Positions 5,440 to 5,831 of a stretch of 5,831 nucleotides of DNA are shown here, piece by piece. Source of the stretch: Aquirhabdus sp. (GTDB lineage Bacteria; Pseudomonadota; Gammaproteobacteria; Pseudomonadales; Moraxellaceae); NCBI GenBank assembly GCA_030151145.1, contig JASLEL010000114.1:1-5831 (forward strand), given 5' to 3'. The notes under the pieces were generated by a model. The model was not told the DNA's origin and ran no database searches. It saw nothing but the letters and a program-made list of their open reading frames with translations. Each line of letters starts with the position of its first letter. Position 1 is the stretch's first letter. A program made the position numbers and the translations under genes.

Positions 5440-5688
5440 TGCGCGTCAAATAATTTGCTTAGAGGAAATTGTGCGCAAGATTAAGCTTCTTATATTATAT
5501 TTACAATTGATTAAAATTGATTTACTTATTCAATTATAGAATAAGGATGCAGATGATGGGGCTGTGGCAAGCCTTGGCAAGAATCTTTACATCTACAGAT
5601 CATGCTACACTGAACCCATGGTCATTCGCATATGATCCCGCGATAATAGACCTTCCTCTTTTAAGACCTATAGAACGGATGCGGAGTT
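5440..5688. promoter_or_regulatory. Divergent promoter region between the transporter gene and lpxB
   Basis: This 249-bp gap is very AT-rich between 5480 and 5545. Rightward candidates for lpxB are TTGTGC (5469-5474), 16 bp, TATATT (5491-5496), and an extended -10, TGCTACACT (5603-5611), with TTTACA somewhat too close upstream. For the leftward transporter, TTGTAA (5508-5503), 17 bp and TAATCT (5485-5480) is a weak possibility. AATTGATT is repeated at 5505-5512 and 5515-5522, and AATTGA/TCAATT (5515-5520, 5530-5535) form an inverted repeat. Individual elements are uncertain; the presence of a divergent control region is required by the gene layout. Confidence 0.5.
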
Positions 5689-5717
5689 ATGCTGACAATT
5701 GGTATGGTAGCTGGTGA
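5553..5717 (+). CDS. Possible small ORF overlapping the start of lpxB (54 aa)
   Basis: A frame of 54 codons starts at ATG 5553 (or the adjacent ATG 5556) and ends at TGA 5717, 29 nt inside lpxB. AAGGA (5543-5547) lies 5-8 nt before these ATGs, a better ribosome-binding site than several certain genes here possess. The predicted peptide has Trp at four positions, ends in DNWYGSW, and shows no signal peptide or recognisable domain. Third-position composition looks more AT-rich than in the neighbouring genes, which argues against selection for coding. It may be a leader ORF that couples translation to lpxB, or simply chance. I do not recognise it. Confidence 0.25.
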   Translation: MMGLWQALARIFTSTDHATLNPWSFAYDPAIIDLPLLRPIERMRSYADNWYGSW

Positions 5718-5831
5718 ACTGTCAGGCGATACCTTGGGTGCAGATCTGATCCGTGAAATCAAAAAAATACATCCCGACGCTACCTTTATTGGGATTGGCG
5801 GACCGCAGATGCAGGCCGAGGGGCTCACCAG
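5689..5831 (+). CDS. lpxB: Lipid-A-disaccharide synthase, N-terminal fragment (runs off the edge)
   Basis: LpxB joins UDP-2,3-diacylglucosamine to lipid X to form the disaccharide core of lipid A, at the inner face of the cytoplasmic membrane (glycosyltransferase family 19). Only 47 codons are in the window, but they carry the family's N-terminal hallmarks: IGMVAGELSGDTLGADLIR (4-22), equivalent to the VAGExSGD motif, and FIGIGGPQMQAEG (33-45). An in-frame stop at 5671 makes ATG 5689 the first possible ATG. Its GGAG (5683-5686) is only 2 nt away, unusually close; the next ATG, at 5704, would remove the first strand. The gene is not preceded by lpxA, unlike in E. coli, where lpxB follows lpxA; a stand-alone lpxB fits the Moraxellaceae as I recall. 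Confidence 0.9.
   Translation, partial: MLTIGMVAGELSGDTLGADLIREIKKIHPDATFIGIGGPQMQAEGLT

Noticed and set aside
1..5831. CRISPR array, insertion sequence, prophage, tRNA or attachment site
   Set aside because: No regularly spaced repeats, transposase or integrase motifs, cloverleaf, or paired terminal repeats were seen; the window is almost fully explained by housekeeping genes.

Overview
The window is ordinary chromosomal housekeeping sequence from a gammaproteobacterium. Base composition looks roughly balanced by eye. The DAHP synthase has an N-terminal stretch that resembles, from memory, those of Acinetobacter relatives, and the yrfG-hslR pair and cysQ fit the Pseudomonadales (Pseudomonas/Moraxellaceae). 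A Moraxellaceae member is my best guess, but I could not search a database. I see no mobile element, CRISPR array, tRNA or rRNA, and no obvious horizontally acquired island.

Layout from the left. Positions 1-312 hold no supportable gene. This AT-rich stretch contains a strong CRP/Vfr-type palindrome, a possible leftward promoter and a perfect hairpin, so it is probably the control region and long leader of a gene beyond the left edge. Next is a leftward pair, yrfG (GMP/IMP 5'-nucleotidase) followed 9 nt later by hslR (Hsp15, which handles stalled 50S subunits). Across a 172-bp divergent gap lies rightward cysQ (PAP phosphatase of sulfate assimilation), preceded by a perfect 11-bp direct repeat with a 20-bp period. 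Convergent to cysQ is a leftward gene for a tyrosine-phosphatase-like protein. Upstream of that gene, and separated from it by a strong terminator, is leftward class I DAHP synthase (first step of the shikimate pathway). Then comes a leftward TauE/SafE-type (TSUP) membrane transporter with its own terminator. Finally, after an AT-rich divergent promoter region, rightward lpxB (lipid A disaccharide synthase) begins and runs off the right edge.

The genes serve separate pathways: purine nucleotide turnover and ribosome rescue, sulfur assimilation, aromatic amino acids, anion export and lipid A. Only yrfG-hslR looks like a true operon. The terminators after the transporter and after DAHP synthase indicate that the three leftward genes between 2521 and 5439 are not one simple operon. 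cysQ and a putative sulfite-type exporter lie in the same neighbourhood, but nothing in the sequence ties them together.

I did not find a convincing undescribed system. The best leads are regulatory: the CRP-like site with class I geometry, the phased repeat before cysQ, a small ORF overlapping the start of lpxB, and a 26-codon ORF that ends in an ATGA overlap with the DAHP synthase start.
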